Below are positions 18,836-27,791 of a DNA stretch of 64,000 nucleotides, piece after piece (position 1 is the stretch's first letter; the number at the start of each line of letters is the position of its first letter). The stretch comes from Sphingopyxis sp. MSC1_008 (GTDB taxonomy: Bacteria > Pseudomonadota > Alphaproteobacteria > Sphingomonadales > Sphingomonadaceae): NCBI RefSeq assembly GCF_023197165.1, contig NZ_JALPRD010000002.1, positions 248,001 through 312,000 of the forward strand, in the 5' to 3' direction. The notes under the pieces are model-generated. The model saw only the letters and a list, made by a program, of their open reading frames with translations. It made no database searches and was not told the DNA's origin. The position numbers and the translations under genes are program-made.

Positions 18836-19570
18836 ATGCACGCCTACGCCAATCCCACGCGCTTTCTTGCGATTGCCAAGCCGCTGACGCCGTGGTTGCT
18901 CGGCGTCGGGCTGTTGCTTGTGCTGAGCGGTGCCTGGGCCGGGCTCGCGCTGGTGCCGGGCGATTACAAGCAGGGCGAAACCGCACGCATCCTTTACGTC
19001 CATGTCCCGTCGGCGTGGCTCGGCATGGGCGGCTGGACGTCGCTGGCGATTGCCGGGCTGATCCAGCTTGTCTGGCGGCATCCGCTGTCGGGCATCGCGG
19101 CGCGCGCGATCGCGGTGCCGGGGATGCTGTTCACCGCGCTGTGCCTTGCGACCGGATCGATCTGGGGGCGCCCGACGTGGGGCACCTGGTGGGAATGGGA
19201 CGGGCGGATGACGTCGATGCTTGTTCTCCTCTTTCTCTATGCGGGCTTCATTGCGCTGACGAGCGGCGACGACGGGCAAAGGCAGGGCGGTTCGCTGTCG
19301 CGCGGCGCGGCGATCTATGCGCTGGTCGGTGCGATCAATATCCCGATCATCAATCGCAGTGTCGTGTGGTGGAACAGCCTGCATCAAGGGCCGAGCATCA
19401 CGTTGGGCGGATCGAGTATCGACGGCGCGTTGCTGTGGCCGCTGGGGTTGACCGTGCTCGGCTTTTCGTTGCTATTCGGCGCCATCGTCTTGATGCGGAT
19501 GCGGCGGATCATCGCCGACAACCGCGTTGCGGCGCGGCTGAGACGGCTCGCGGACGACGAGGGGATTTGA
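18836..19570 (+). CDS. ccmC: Heme exporter / heme-handling membrane protein CcmC
   Basis: A 244-residue six-helix membrane protein of the heme-handling family. The tryptophan-rich WGRPTWGTWWEWDGR motif follows VPSAWLGMGGW, with the conserved histidines of heme-binding loops (YVHVPSAW and NSLHQGPS). It loads heme onto CcmE in cytochrome c maturation. It is the first gene of the seven-gene run ccmC-D-E-F-G-H-I; ccmA and ccmB are not in this window. Confidence 0.95.
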   Translation: MHAYANPTRFLAIAKPLTPWLLGVGLLLVLSGAWAGLALVPGDYKQGETARILYVHVPSAWLGMGGWTSLAIAGLIQLVWRHPLSGIAARAIAVPGMLFTALCLATGSIWGRPTWGTWWEWDGRMTSMLVLLFLYAGFIALTSGDDGQRQGGSLSRGAAIYALVGAINIPIINRSVVWWNSLHQGPSITLGGSSIDGALLWPLGLTVLGFSLLFGAIVLMRMRRIIADNRVAARLRRLADDEGI

Positions 19571-19573
19571 CGC

Positions 19574-19729
19574 GTGACGGGGGTGATCAGCGGGGGCGGG
19601 CAATGGGCGTTTGTCGCAGCGGCCTATGGCGTGACGGTCGTACTGACCGGCGCGGTGCTGTGGGCCAGCTGGCGCGCGATGAAGAAGGCCGAGAAACGCA
19701 GCGACGCGCTGCGGAAGGATCGTAAGTGA
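19574..19729 (+). CDS. ccmD: Heme exporter protein CcmD
   Basis: A 51-residue reading frame with a GTG start 3 bases past the ccmC stop. It has a short N-terminus (TGVISGGGQWAFVAAAYGVT), one transmembrane helix, and a Lys/Arg-rich tail (MKKAEKRSDALRKDRK), which is the standard CcmD layout. CcmD stabilises the CcmC-CcmE heme complex. Its TGA overlaps the GTG start of ccmE. It is easily missed because of size and start codon. Confidence 0.88.
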   Translation: MTGVISGGGQWAFVAAAYGVTVVLTGAVLWASWRAMKKAEKRSDALRKDRK

Positions 19730-20163
19730 AGGCCAAGCATCAACGGCTGATTCTGGCGCTGGTCGCGCTGTGCGGCGTCGGCGGCGCGGGTGTGCTCGCG
19801 GCCAGCGCGTTGCGCGACGAGGCGGCCTATTTCCGCACACCGGTCGAAATTCAGGGCGGCAAGGCCGCGGTCGGTGAAGCGATGCGGCTGGGCGGCATGG
19901 TCGCCAAGGGCAGCATTAAGCGGCAAGCCGATGGGCTGACGATCCGTTTCGTCGCGACCGACGGCAAGGCCTCGGTTCCGGTCGAATATAAGGGCATCGT
20001 CCCCGACCTGTTCGGCGAAGAGAGCGGCATGGTCGCCGACGGCCGGATGCGCGCCGACGGGACGTTTTTCGCCGATCGCATCCTCGCCAAGCATGATGAG
20101 CGTTATATGCCGCCGCAGATGGGCGACATGCCGAAGAATATGAAGGCGCCGGCGGGGGTATGA
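19726..20163 (+). CDS. ccmE: Cytochrome c maturation heme chaperone CcmE
   Basis: A 145-residue membrane-anchored periplasmic protein: N-terminal helix (LILALVALCGVGGAGVLAAS), an OB-fold body (RLGGMVAKGSIKR, VPVEYKGIVPDLF), and the heme-attachment motif LAKHDERYMPP, whose His carries heme covalently. The GTG start at 19726 overlaps the ccmD stop. A palindromic REP pair separates it from ccmF. Confidence 0.95.
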   Translation: MKAKHQRLILALVALCGVGGAGVLAASALRDEAAYFRTPVEIQGGKAAVGEAMRLGGMVAKGSIKRQADGLTIRFVATDGKASVPVEYKGIVPDLFGEESGMVADGRMRADGTFFADRILAKHDERYMPPQMGDMPKNMKAPAGV

Positions 20164-20175
20164 TGACTTTTTACC

Positions 20176-20252
20176 GTCGCCCCCGCGAAGGCGGGGGCCG
20201 CAATAAGCATAGCGCAAGGCTGCCAGCGGTCCCCGCCTTCGCGGGGACGACG
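20176..20252. repeat. REP-like inverted repeat pair inside the ccm operon, CCCCGCGAAGGCGGGG type
   Basis: GTCGCCCCCGCGAAGGCGGG and GTCCCCGCCTTCGCGGGGAC face each other between ccmE and ccmF. The pair would fold in the operon mRNA and may set differential expression of the upstream and downstream genes. Confidence 0.85.
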
Positions 20253-20275
20253 GGCTATTTTAGGGCAGCGGGAAG

Positions 20276-22246
20276 ATGATCGCCGAACTCGGTCTCGCCC
20301 TGCTGTGGATCGCGGCGGCGCTCGCGTGCTTGTCGCTTGTCGCTGGGACATTGTTCCTGCGCGGCGGGTCGAAGGATCTCGCGGCGCTCGTGCGGCCGGC
20401 GAGCGTTGCGCAGGGCGTGCTCACCGCGGCGGCGTTCGGCCTGCTCATCGCGCTGTTCGTGCGCTCGGACATGTCGGTCGAGCTGGTCGCGCGCAACAGC
20501 AACAGTTTGAAACCGATGATCTTCAAGGTCGCGGGGACGTGGGGCAATCACGAAGGGTCGATGCTGCTCTGGCTGATGATCTTGTCGCTTTCGGGCGGGT
20601 TGATCGCGATCTTCGAAAAGCGGCTGCGCGAGGACACGCTGGTGGCGACCCTCGCGGCGCAAGCGGCGCTGAGCCTTGGTTTCTTTGCCTTTCTTCTCTT
20701 CTCGTCGAACCCGTTCAAGCGGTTGCCTGTGGCGCCGCCCGACGGGCAGGGGCTCAACCCGCTGCTCCAGGACATCGGGCTCGCCTTCCATCCGCCGACG
20801 CTTTACGTCGGCTATGTCGGCCTGTCGGTCGCGTTCAGCTTTGCCGTCGGCGCGCTGATCACGCGCGAAATCGGCCCGGCCTTTGCCCGCGCGATGCGGC
20901 CGTGGGTGCTCGGCAGCTGGATTTTCCTGACATTGGGTATCACTGCGGGCAGTTACTGGGCCTATTATGAGCTTGGCTGGGGCGGCTGGTGGTTCTGGGA
21001 TCCGGTCGAGAACGTCTCGCTGATTCCGTGGCTTGCGGGCGCGGCCTTGCTGCATTCGGTTGCGGTGACCGCCACCCGCAATGCCCTGCGCGCGTGGACG
21101 GTGATGCTTGCGGTGATCGGTTTTTCGATGTCGATGGTCGGGACGTTCATCGTCCGGTCGGGCCTGCTGACGAGCGTCCACAGCTTTGCGGTCGATCCCG
21201 AGCGCGGGACATTCCTGCTCGCGCTCATGGCGATCTATATCGGCGGGGCGCTGACCCTCTTCGCGCTGCGCGCCGGAAGCGTCGCGGAAGGCAAGAAATT
21301 CGCGCTGCTGAGCCGTGAGGGCTCGCTGGTGATTAACAATCTGTTGCTCACGACGATCCTTGCGCTCGTCCTGCTCGGCACGCTCTATCCGATCGTCGCC
21401 GAGGCGATGGGCGAGAAGATTTCGGTCGGCCCGCCTTATTATAACAAGGTCGCGGGGCCGCTGGCGCTGATCCTATGCCTCGTGATGGTCGCCGGGCCGC
21501 TTTTGAGCTGGCGCAAGGATGACGGGAAGCGGCTGTGGTCGCGGCTGCCGCTCGCGATTTTCGCGGGGGCGGTGGTATTGTTCGGTCTGGTCCTGTTCGG
21601 CGGCAAGGTCGGAATCCTGCCGCTGCTCGGCATGACGGTAGCGGGCGTCGTCGCGGTCGCGAGCCTTGCACCCTTGTGGGGGCGCAACCTGCGCCGCACG
21701 CCATTGCCGACATGGGGCATGGTCACCGCGCATTTCGGCGTGGCGGTGTGCCTTGCCGGCATGGGCGCCGAGAGCGCGTTCATCAAGGAGCGGCTGGTCG
21801 CGGCCGCGCCGGGCGACGTGGTGAAGGTCGGCGATTTCGCGGTGAAGTTCGTCGGGGTCAAGCCGGTCGCCGGGCCGAATTATACCGCGATCGAGGGCAC
21901 GCTGGTCGCGACGACATCGTCGGGCGGCAGCTTTACGATGCGGCCCGAGGCGCGCACTTTTCCGGGGCTGATGGGCACGGCGCCGACCGAGACCAACGAG
22001 GCGGCGCTGCTGACGCGGCCGGGCGGACAGCTTTATGCGGTGCTCGGCCAGCCGGTGACGAGCGACGACGGCAGCGCCGACCGCTACCAGATCCGTCTGT
22101 GGTGGAAGCCGCTCGTGTGGTGGATCTGGCTCGGCGGCGCGCTGATCGCGGTCGGCGCATCGCTGTCGCTGCTCGGCCGCGCGCAATTGCTGAACATCTG
22201 GCGCGCGCGACGCAGCCGCAAATCACAGGAGCGTTTCGCGCCATGA
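20276..22246 (+). CDS. ccmF: Heme lyase CcmF
   Basis: A 656-residue polytopic membrane protein with the WWD signature WGGWWFWDPVENVSLIPW near residue 240 and the conserved GTWGNHEGSMLLW segment. It works with CcmH/CcmI to attach heme to CXXCH motifs of apocytochromes. It overlaps the next gene as ATGA (ccmG start at 22243). Confidence 0.96.
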   Translation: MIAELGLALLWIAAALACLSLVAGTLFLRGGSKDLAALVRPASVAQGVLTAAAFGLLIALFVRSDMSVELVARNSNSLKPMIFKVAGTWGNHEGSMLLWLMILSLSGGLIAIFEKRLREDTLVATLAAQAALSLGFFAFLLFSSNPFKRLPVAPPDGQGLNPLLQDIGLAFHPPTLYVGYVGLSVAFSFAVGALITREIGPAFARAMRPWVLGSWIFLTLGITAGSYWAYYELGWGGWWFWDPVENVSLIPWLAGAALLHSVAVTATRNALRAWTVMLAVIGFSMSMVGTFIVRSGLLTSVHSFAVDPERGTFLLALMAIYIGGALTLFALRAGSVAEGKKFALLSREGSLVINNLLLTTILALVLLGTLYPIVAEAMGEKISVGPPYYNKVAGPLALILCLVMVAGPLLSWRKDDGKRLWSRLPLAIFAGAVVLFGLVLFGGKVGILPLLGMTVAGVVAVASLAPLWGRNLRRTPLPTWGMVTAHFGVAVCLAGMGAESAFIKERLVAAAPGDVVKVGDFAVKFVGVKPVAGPNYTAIEGTLVATTSSGGSFTMRPEARTFPGLMGTAPTETNEAALLTRPGGQLYAVLGQPVTSDDGSADRYQIRLWWKPLVWWIWLGGALIAVGASLSLLGRAQLLNIWRARRSRKSQERFAP

Positions 22247-22773
22247 AGAACCGCTGGGTCCTTTTCGTGCCGCTGGCGATCATGGGATTGCTGTTCGGTG
22301 CCTTCATCTACCGGCTGATGACGCCGCCCGATACGCTGATCCAGTCGCAGTGGATCGACAAGCCGATGCCGCTGTTCGACCTGCCGCCCGCGACCGCGGG
22401 GGTTGCGGGGCTGAAGAGCAGCCAGCTCGCCGACGGCCGCCCGCGGCTGGTCAATGTCTTCGCGAGCTGGTGCATCCCGTGCCGTGCCGAAGCACCGCAA
22501 CTCGAGGCGCTGAAGGCCGCGGGGGTCCCGATCGACGGCATCGCGATCCGCGACCGGCCCGAGGATGTCGCGATGTTCCTGCGCGAATATGGCAATCCCT
22601 TCGACCGCATCGGGGCGGACATGCAGAGCAGCGTGCAGATTGCGCTGGGGTCTTCGGGTGTGCCCGAAACCTTCCTGATCGATGGCAAGGGGATCATTCG
22701 CGAGCAGATCCAAGGTGTGATCCTCGCCGATCAGGTGCCCGAAATCGTCGCGAAGCTTGAGGCGATGAAGTGA
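22243..22773 (+). CDS. ccmG: Thiol:disulfide interchange protein CcmG (DsbE)
   Basis: A 176-residue membrane-anchored thioredoxin-fold protein. After an N-terminal helix (LFVPLAIMGLLFGAFIYRLM) comes the active site WCIPC (Cys77 and Cys80) and the cis-Pro loop SGVPETFLIDGKG. It reduces the apocytochrome CXXCH cysteines before heme attachment. It overlaps ccmF at its start and ccmH at its end. Confidence 0.95.
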   Translation: MKNRWVLFVPLAIMGLLFGAFIYRLMTPPDTLIQSQWIDKPMPLFDLPPATAGVAGLKSSQLADGRPRLVNVFASWCIPCRAEAPQLEALKAAGVPIDGIAIRDRPEDVAMFLREYGNPFDRIGADMQSSVQIALGSSGVPETFLIDGKGIIREQIQGVILADQVPEIVAKLEAMK

Positions 22774-23252
22774 GCGGTTTGCCCAACAGCATCCGTTTCC
22801 CCGCGAAGGCGGGGATCCAGAGCGTCGTCACGCTAGCCTTGGTTTTGGCCGCACCGTTGGCAATACCAGCGACAGCACAAGATCGTCTGCCGCCCGCGCC
22901 CTATGCGTATCAGCAGCTCAAGGATCCGGCGCAGGAAGCGCGCGCGAAGGCCTTGATGGAAGAGCTGCGTTGTCTCGTCTGTCAGGGGCAGTCGATCGCC
23001 GACAGCGATGCGCCGCTCGCGGGCGATATGCGCCACGAAGTGCGCAGCAAGATCGCGGCGGGCGAAAGTCCGGCCGAAATCAAGACATGGCTTGTGGCGC
23101 GCTATGGCAATTGGGTCAGCTATGACCCGCCGTTCGACGGCGCGACGGCGCTGCTCTGGCTGGGGCCATTGCTCTTCCTCGCGCTCGGCGGATGGCTGGC
23201 CTTCGGCCGGTTCCGCCGCGGTGCAAACGACGACGAAGGGGGCGAGGCATGA
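22770..23252 (+). CDS. ccmH: Cytochrome c maturation protein CcmH (CcmL-type)
   Basis: A 160-residue protein with the thiol motif LRCLVCQGQSIADS (Cys68 and Cys71) and a C-terminal transmembrane helix. The N-terminal export signal is odd: residues 9-17 (RFPAKAGIQ) are encoded by a palindromic unit at 22797-22823 that matches the REP-like elements of the intergenic regions, and the hydrophobic core (VVTLALVLAAPLA) follows it. The GTG at 22770 overlaps the ccmG stop. It should pass apocytochrome thiols to CcmF. Confidence 0.92.
   Translation: MSGLPNSIRFPAKAGIQSVVTLALVLAAPLAIPATAQDRLPPAPYAYQQLKDPAQEARAKALMEELRCLVCQGQSIADSDAPLAGDMRHEVRSKIAAGESPAEIKTWLVARYGNWVSYDPPFDGATALLWLGPLLFLALGGWLAFGRFRRGANDDEGGEA
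22797..22823 (+). repeat. REP-like unit embedded in the ccmH coding sequence
   Basis: TTTCCCCGCGAAGGCGGGGA followed by TCCAGAGC matches the unit of the intergenic repeat at 59189 (CCCCGCGCAGGCGGGAATCC) and 30772. Here it is read in frame as part of the CcmH signal region. Confidence 0.75.
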
Positions 23253-23920
23253 TCTGGTTGTGGGTCGTACTCGTCGCCTTGCTGACGATCGGCGGTATCT
23301 TCTGGCTTGGCAAGCTGCCGGCTGCGGCGCGGCCGCTGGCGGGGGCGGCGGTGATGCTGGGCCTCGCGGGCTATGCATTGCAGGGGCATCCGTCGCTGCC
23401 CGGCAAGCCCGTCGCGGCGCCCGACGAGCCCGAGGGGTTTGGCGAGGCGATCACCGATCAGCGGCAGGGGATGTCCGAACGCTTTGGTCCCGCGGCACAG
23501 TGGCTTGGCATGTCCGACGGTTTCGCGCGCACCGGCAAGACCGAACTTGCGGCGAAGACGCTCGAAAAGGGGCTCGAAACCTATCCCGACAATGTCGACC
23601 TGTGGGTCGGGCTCGGCAACGCATTGGCGGCGCACGGCGGCGGCGTGATGTCGCCCGCGGCGGCGCTGGCGTTCGATGAGGCGGCGAAGCGCGATCCGTC
23701 GCATCCGGCGCCGCCTTTCTTCGCGGGGCTGGCACTCGCGCAGGGCGGCGACCTGAAGGGCGCCGAGACGGTATGGAGCAATCTCCTCGCGCGCAGCCCC
23801 GCCGATGCGCCGTGGCGGCCCGATCTGGAGATGCGGCTGGCGCAATTGCGTCAGGCGCTCGGCCCGCAGCTGCCCACCGAAACCCCGGCCGGCGTGCCGG
23901 TGCCGGACGTCCCGAATTGA
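23249..23920 (+). CDS. ccmI: CcmI-like tetratricopeptide cytochrome c maturation protein
   Basis: A 223-residue membrane-anchored protein with two N-terminal helices (IWLWVVLVALLTIGGIFWLG and AAARPLAGAAVMLGLAGYAL) and tetratricopeptide-like repeats from about 90 to 200 (DNVDLWVGLGNALAAHGG, then ASHPAPPFFAGLALAQGGDL-type helices). It presents apocytochrome to the CcmF/H complex. The ATG at 23249 overlaps the ccmH stop. It is the last ccm gene. Confidence 0.85.
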   Translation: MIWLWVVLVALLTIGGIFWLGKLPAAARPLAGAAVMLGLAGYALQGHPSLPGKPVAAPDEPEGFGEAITDQRQGMSERFGPAAQWLGMSDGFARTGKTELAAKTLEKGLETYPDNVDLWVGLGNALAAHGGGVMSPAAALAFDEAAKRDPSHPAPPFFAGLALAQGGDLKGAETVWSNLLARSPADAPWRPDLEMRLAQLRQALGPQLPTETPAGVPVPDVPN

Positions 23921-23959
23921 AACCTATTACAAAGGCGCGGGCTCGTCTAAAGGCCCGCA

Positions 23960-25921
23960 ATGACTGCTGAGTCGCAACAGGCGGCGGGCGGCGCCGCGGG
24001 CGCCGTGACTGCTGGCGCCGAAACGGCCCATTACGGGCATGGGCATCACAGCGATGGCAAGCTGAAGCTTGCCGTCGGCGCGATCGGTGTTGTGTTCGGC
24101 GACATCGGCACCAGCCCGCTTTATGCGTTCCGCGAAACCTTTGCTGGGCATCACCCGATCGAGGCCGACCGGCTGCACATCTATGGCGTGCTCAGCCTCG
24201 TCTTCTGGTCGATGATGCTCGTCGTCACGTTCAAATATGTGCTGACGATCATGAAGGCCGACAACAAGGGCGAAGGGGGGAGCCTTGCGCTGCTCGCGCT
24301 GATCAGCCGTTCGTCGGGCGAGAAGCGCTGGACGTGGCCGATCATCCTGCTCGGGGTGTTCGCGACCGCGCTTTTCTATGGCGACAGCATGATCACCCCG
24401 GCGATGTCGGTGCTCTCGGCGACCGAGGGGCTGACCTACGTCAACAAGGGGTTCGAGCCCTATATCGTGCCGATCGCGCTCGCGATCCTGATCGGGCTTT
24501 TCGCGATCCAGGCGCGCGGGACGGCGAAGGTCGGGATGCTGTTCGGGCCGATCATGCTCGCTTATTTCACGATGCTCGCGATCCTCGGCATGATCCATAT
24601 CGTCGATCATCCCGGGATCATCGTCGAAACGCTGAACCCGGTGAACGCGCTGCGCTTCTTCTATGTCGACGGTTTCACCGCCTTCATCGCATTAGGCGCG
24701 GTCGTGCTCGCGGTGACGGGGGCCGAGGCGCTTTATGCCGACATGGGGCATTTCGGGCGCGGGCCGATCGGGCTTAGCTGGCTGACCTTTGTCCTGCCGG
24801 CGCTGATGCTGAATTATATGGGGCAGGGCGCGATGGTGCTCGAGGCCGATATGGGACCGCGTAGCGACCTGATCGCCGATCCCTTCTTCCAGATGATGCC
24901 CGAGGCGTGGCAGGTGCCCGTCGTTATCCTGGCGATCCTTGCGACGATCATCGCCAGCCAGGCCGTGATTTCGGGCGCCTTCTCGCTGACCCAGCAGGCG
25001 ATCCAGCTCGGCTTCATGCCGCGCCTGCGCGTCGAGCATACGAGTGCTTCGGCGCAGGGGCAGATTTATATCCCGATGGTCAATTGGGGGCTGATGGTGA
25101 TGGTGATCATCCTCGTGCTCTTCTTCGGATCGTCGAGCAACCTGGCCGCGGCCTATGGCATCGCGGTGACGGGGGCGATGTTCATCGATACCTGCCTGCT
25201 CAGCGTCGTGCTCTTCACGCTGTGGAAATGGCCGGCGTGGAAGGCACTGCCGATCCTTGCTGTCTTCTTCATCGTCGACATCGCCTATTTCGGCGCCAAT
25301 CTGATCAAGGTTCCCGATGGCGGCTGGGTGCCGCTCGCGATCGGCCTGACCATCTTTACGTTGCTCACCACATGGTCGCGCGGCCGCAAGCTGATGCAGC
25401 AGGAGATGGCCGAGGGCGCGATGCCGATCCCGGTGTTCGTGAAGTCCGCAGCCAACAGCGCGACGCGCGTGCCGGGCACCGCGGTGTTCATGACGTCGAG
25501 CAGCGACGGCGTGCCGCACGCGCTGCTTCACAACCTCAAGCACAACAAGGTGCTGCACGCGCGGATCATCCTGCTGACGATCAAGATCGCCGACGTGCCT
25601 TTCGTGCAGGAAGAGAAATTCTGCCTGCTCGAGGATCTGGGGCAGGGGTTCCACCGGCTGGTGCTCAATTACGGCTTTATGCAGCCGATCGACGTGCCCG
25701 AGGCACTGACCCGCGTCACGAGTTGTGGCGGCGAGTTCAAGATGATCGAAACGAGCTTTTTCCTGTCACGCCAGACGCTGATCGCAGCAAGCAAGCCGGG
25801 TATGCCGATCTGGCGCGAAAAGCTGTTCGCGTGGATGCTGCGCAATTCGGAAAGTGCGATGGAATATTTCCGCCTGCCGACCAATCGCGTCGTCGAACTG
25901 GGAAGCCAGGTTGCGATCTAG
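23960..25921 (+). CDS. kup: Low-affinity potassium transporter Kup
   Basis: A 653-residue membrane transporter with the family start [20 protein letters not shown] near residue 39, the conserved [15 protein letters not shown], and a C-terminal cytosolic domain ending in the natural [15 protein letters not shown] motif. It imports K+ with protons. The TAG stop (25919-25921) uses the first base of the IS element that follows; the pre-insertion sequence would also have read TAG, so the protein is unaffected. Confidence 0.96.
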   Translation: MTAESQQAAGGAAGAVTAGAETAHYGHGHHSDGKLKLAVGAIGVVFGDIGTSPLYAFRETFAGHHPIEADRLHIYGVLSLVFWSMMLVVTFKYVLTIMKADNKGEGGSLALLALISRSSGEKRWTWPIILLGVFATALFYGDSMITPAMSVLSATEGLTYVNKGFEPYIVPIALAILIGLFAIQARGTAKVGMLFGPIMLAYFTMLAILGMIHIVDHPGIIVETLNPVNALRFFYVDGFTAFIALGAVVLAVTGAEALYADMGHFGRGPIGLSWLTFVLPALMLNYMGQGAMVLEADMGPRSDLIADPFFQMMPEAWQVPVVILAILATIIASQAVISGAFSLTQQAIQLGFMPRLRVEHTSASAQGQIYIPMVNWGLMVMVIILVLFFGSSSNLAAAYGIAVTGAMFIDTCLLSVVLFTLWKWPAWKALPILAVFFIVDIAYFGANLIKVPDGGWVPLAIGLTIFTLLTTWSRGRKLMQQEMAEGAMPIPVFVKSAANSATRVPGTAVFMTSSSDGVPHALLHNLKHNKVLHARIILLTIKIADVPFVQEEKFCLLEDLGQGFHRLVLNYGFMQPIDVPEALTRVTSCGGEFKMIETSFFLSRQTLIAASKPGMPIWREKLFAWMLRNSESAMEYFRLPTNRVVELGSQVAI

Positions 25922-25938
25922 GGTCAGGACCCATTGAT
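25921..25938 (+). repeat. Left terminal inverted repeat of the IS
   Basis: GGGTCAGGACCCATTGAT. It matches the inverted right end at 17 of 18 positions. Confidence 0.9.
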
Positions 25939-25984
25939 TTGCGCTGACGGCTGTGATTCAGGCTCGCGGTGAGGAGCCTGAAGA

Positions 25985-26745
25985 ATGAGTGATTTGTATT
26001 GGCTGACGGATGAGCAGATGGCGCGCCTTCAGCCGTATTTTCCGAAGAGCCACGGCCGGGAGCGCGTCGATGACCGGCGGGTTTTGAGCGGCATCATCTT
26101 CGTCAATCGCAATGGGCTGAGGTGGCGCGATGCGCCGAGAGAATATGGCCCGGCAAAGACGCTCTACAATCGCTGGAAGCGGTGGAGCGACAAAGGCATC
26201 TTCGTCCGGATGATGGAAGGCCTGGCCACACCTCAGGCTCCCGAACGCAAGACGATCATGATCGACGCGACCTATCTCAAGGCGCACCGCACGGCTTCCA
26301 GCCTGCGGGTAAAAAAGGGGGTCCGGGACGCCTGATCGGACGTACGAAAGGCGGCATGAACACCAAGCTGCATGCCGTGACCGATGCGAACGGTCGTCCG
26401 ATCAGCTTCTTCATGACCGCTGGGCAGGTCAGCGATTACACCGGCGCAGCCGCTTTGCTCGACAGTCTGCCCAAAGCGCAATGGATGCTGGCCGACCGAG
26501 GCTATGATGCCGACTGGTTCCGCGACGCCTTGCAGGAAAAGGGGATCACGCCCTGCATCCCGGGCCGGAAAATACGGAACAAAACCGTAAAATACGACAA
26601 GCGTCGCTACAAACGCCGCAATCGCATCGAGATCATGTTCGGACGTCTCAAGGACTGGCGGCGCGTCGCCACACGCTACGATCGGTGCCCGAAGACCTTC
26701 TTCTCCGCCGTAGCCCTCGCCGCAACCGTCATCTTCTGGCTCTGA
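25985..26745 (+). CDS. IS5-family transposase, two frames joined by -1 frameshifting
   Basis: The first frame (25985-26335, 116 residues) starts MSDLYWLTDEQMARLQPYFP and carries the first catalytic Asp in KTIMIDATYLKAHRTAS. The second frame (to 26745) carries the second Asp in LADRGYDADWF and the catalytic Glu in YKRRNRIEIMFGRLKDWRRV. The frames differ by -1, and AAAAAAGGGG at 26311-26320 lies just before the first-frame stop, a standard slippery site for this group. Both halves look undamaged, so the element may still be active. The second-frame stop overlaps the right inverted repeat. Confidence 0.92.
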
Positions 26746-27620
26746 TCAATGAGTCCTGACCCTAGATGCATCAGGGCATCGAGGACATCGGCGGACACAG
26801 CATTTACTGAAAACCCATCTACGCTATGTCGATCTTTCAACGCTCGTTGAAAAGCGATTTCAACACCAGCTTGTGTCGATGGAATAGATAAATCAGGAGC
26901 GATGTTCAAAAAGAATGTTTTTATGCTTAGGTTCTTCGACGAATTAATAATAGATCCGTTTTTCTTGTAGCTATATCCAAATCTCATAACTGTTGAAATA
27001 TCTGCAACGTCGTCAAATTTTGGCTCGACACTCGACTTTAGTCGAGATATTTCAATTTTTAGTGTGTCATTCTCTTCTCTATATTTTACGATATCCGTAA
27101 GTGCAGATTGCGATGCTACTTGATTTGCCCGTACCCATCCCACTTGAGGGTTTTGGGAAAACGCTGTTTGCAAAGATACGATTGCGTTTGCTCTTAATTC
27201 CATGGCGGAGGTCCAAAACTGGATCAGTCGTCCGCTGGAGACCATCGCGATAAATTGCTCGAGTTTATCGCGTTTTTGGTCGTTTTTGTCCGTTTTGCCT
27301 AACGGAACGGAGTCCATGTCTTTATGCAGAAATGCCAATACGGTCTTATCGGTCTCAACTGCATACTGAAATTCTCTTTGAGTGTAGCTCACACCATCCT
27401 CGTCGAGCGATCCGTAACGCGCCCCAATGATGAGTACATAATAATCACATTCGTCGATTACTTTCTTTATATACGTAAGTTGCTCGATATCCGCCGCCGG
27501 AAACATTTCCATACCCGCAGGAATGTGACCCATATCAAGTATAGCTCGTGAAACAGCCTGACGTTCCTCCACCAAGTCGGAGAAAGTCGAGGAAACGAAT
27601 ATCTGATATTTTTTATCCAT
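26676..27620 (-). pseudogene. DUF4062 protein gene, 3' end replaced by IS sequence
   Basis: A 314-codon frame. Residues 1-150 are a DUF4062 domain (DKKYQIFVSSTFSDLVEERQ, IPAGMEMFPAADIEQLTYIK, YYVLIIGARYGS), a fold related to TIR. A short coiled coil (YREENDTLKIEISRLK) follows, then a distinct C-terminal region. From the left border of the IS (26762) the last 29 codons come from IS DNA. Related DUF4062 proteins continue past this point with a small winged-helix-like end, so this one is probably truncated. Sampled GC is 23 of 60 at 27001-27060, against 40 of 60 in leuA, so it is foreign. The start at MDKK is by family; no clear ribosome site. Full-length relatives occur in defence-related loci, but nothing here proves that role. 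Confidence 0.78.
26745..26762 (-). repeat. Right terminal inverted repeat of the IS
   Basis: ATCAATGAGTCCTGACCC on the plus strand; the inverted partner of the left end. Next to it are TA and the truncated DUF4062 frame. Confidence 0.9.
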
Positions 27621-27791
27621 GTAGGTGGATTGCATGAGATATCGTCAAATTCAACCCGCCTCTAATCGATGCCTGGCGTCGCGCTGGTGCCCCTTACACC
27701 ACCCGCTTTGCGAGCGGCCCCCCTCCCCATTGCTGCGCGACAGGAAGGGCTTTTGTTTGCTTCGCTTTTTCTTACGCCTCGGGGCCGTGCA
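27621..27791. other. Spacer holding a repeat fragment
   Basis: It contains the upstream region of the AT-rich DUF4062 gene and, at about 27700-27735, a palindrome fragment (CCACCCGCTTTGCGAGCGG followed by CCCCCCTCCCC) like the repeat at 50935-51095. No gene is seen. Confidence 0.5.

Larger units (their letters stand above)
25921..26762 (+). mobile_element. IS5-family insertion sequence (IS427-like), intact
   Basis: An 842-bp element with 18-bp terminal inverted repeats (GGGTCAGGACCCATTGAT on the left; on the right it reads GGGTCAGGACTCATTGAT inwards, one mismatch) flanked by TA on both sides (25919-25920, 26763-26764), the usual target for this group. It holds one transposase split into two frames joined by an A6G slippery run. 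It sits exactly between kup and a truncated DUF4062 gene. Confidence 0.92.
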
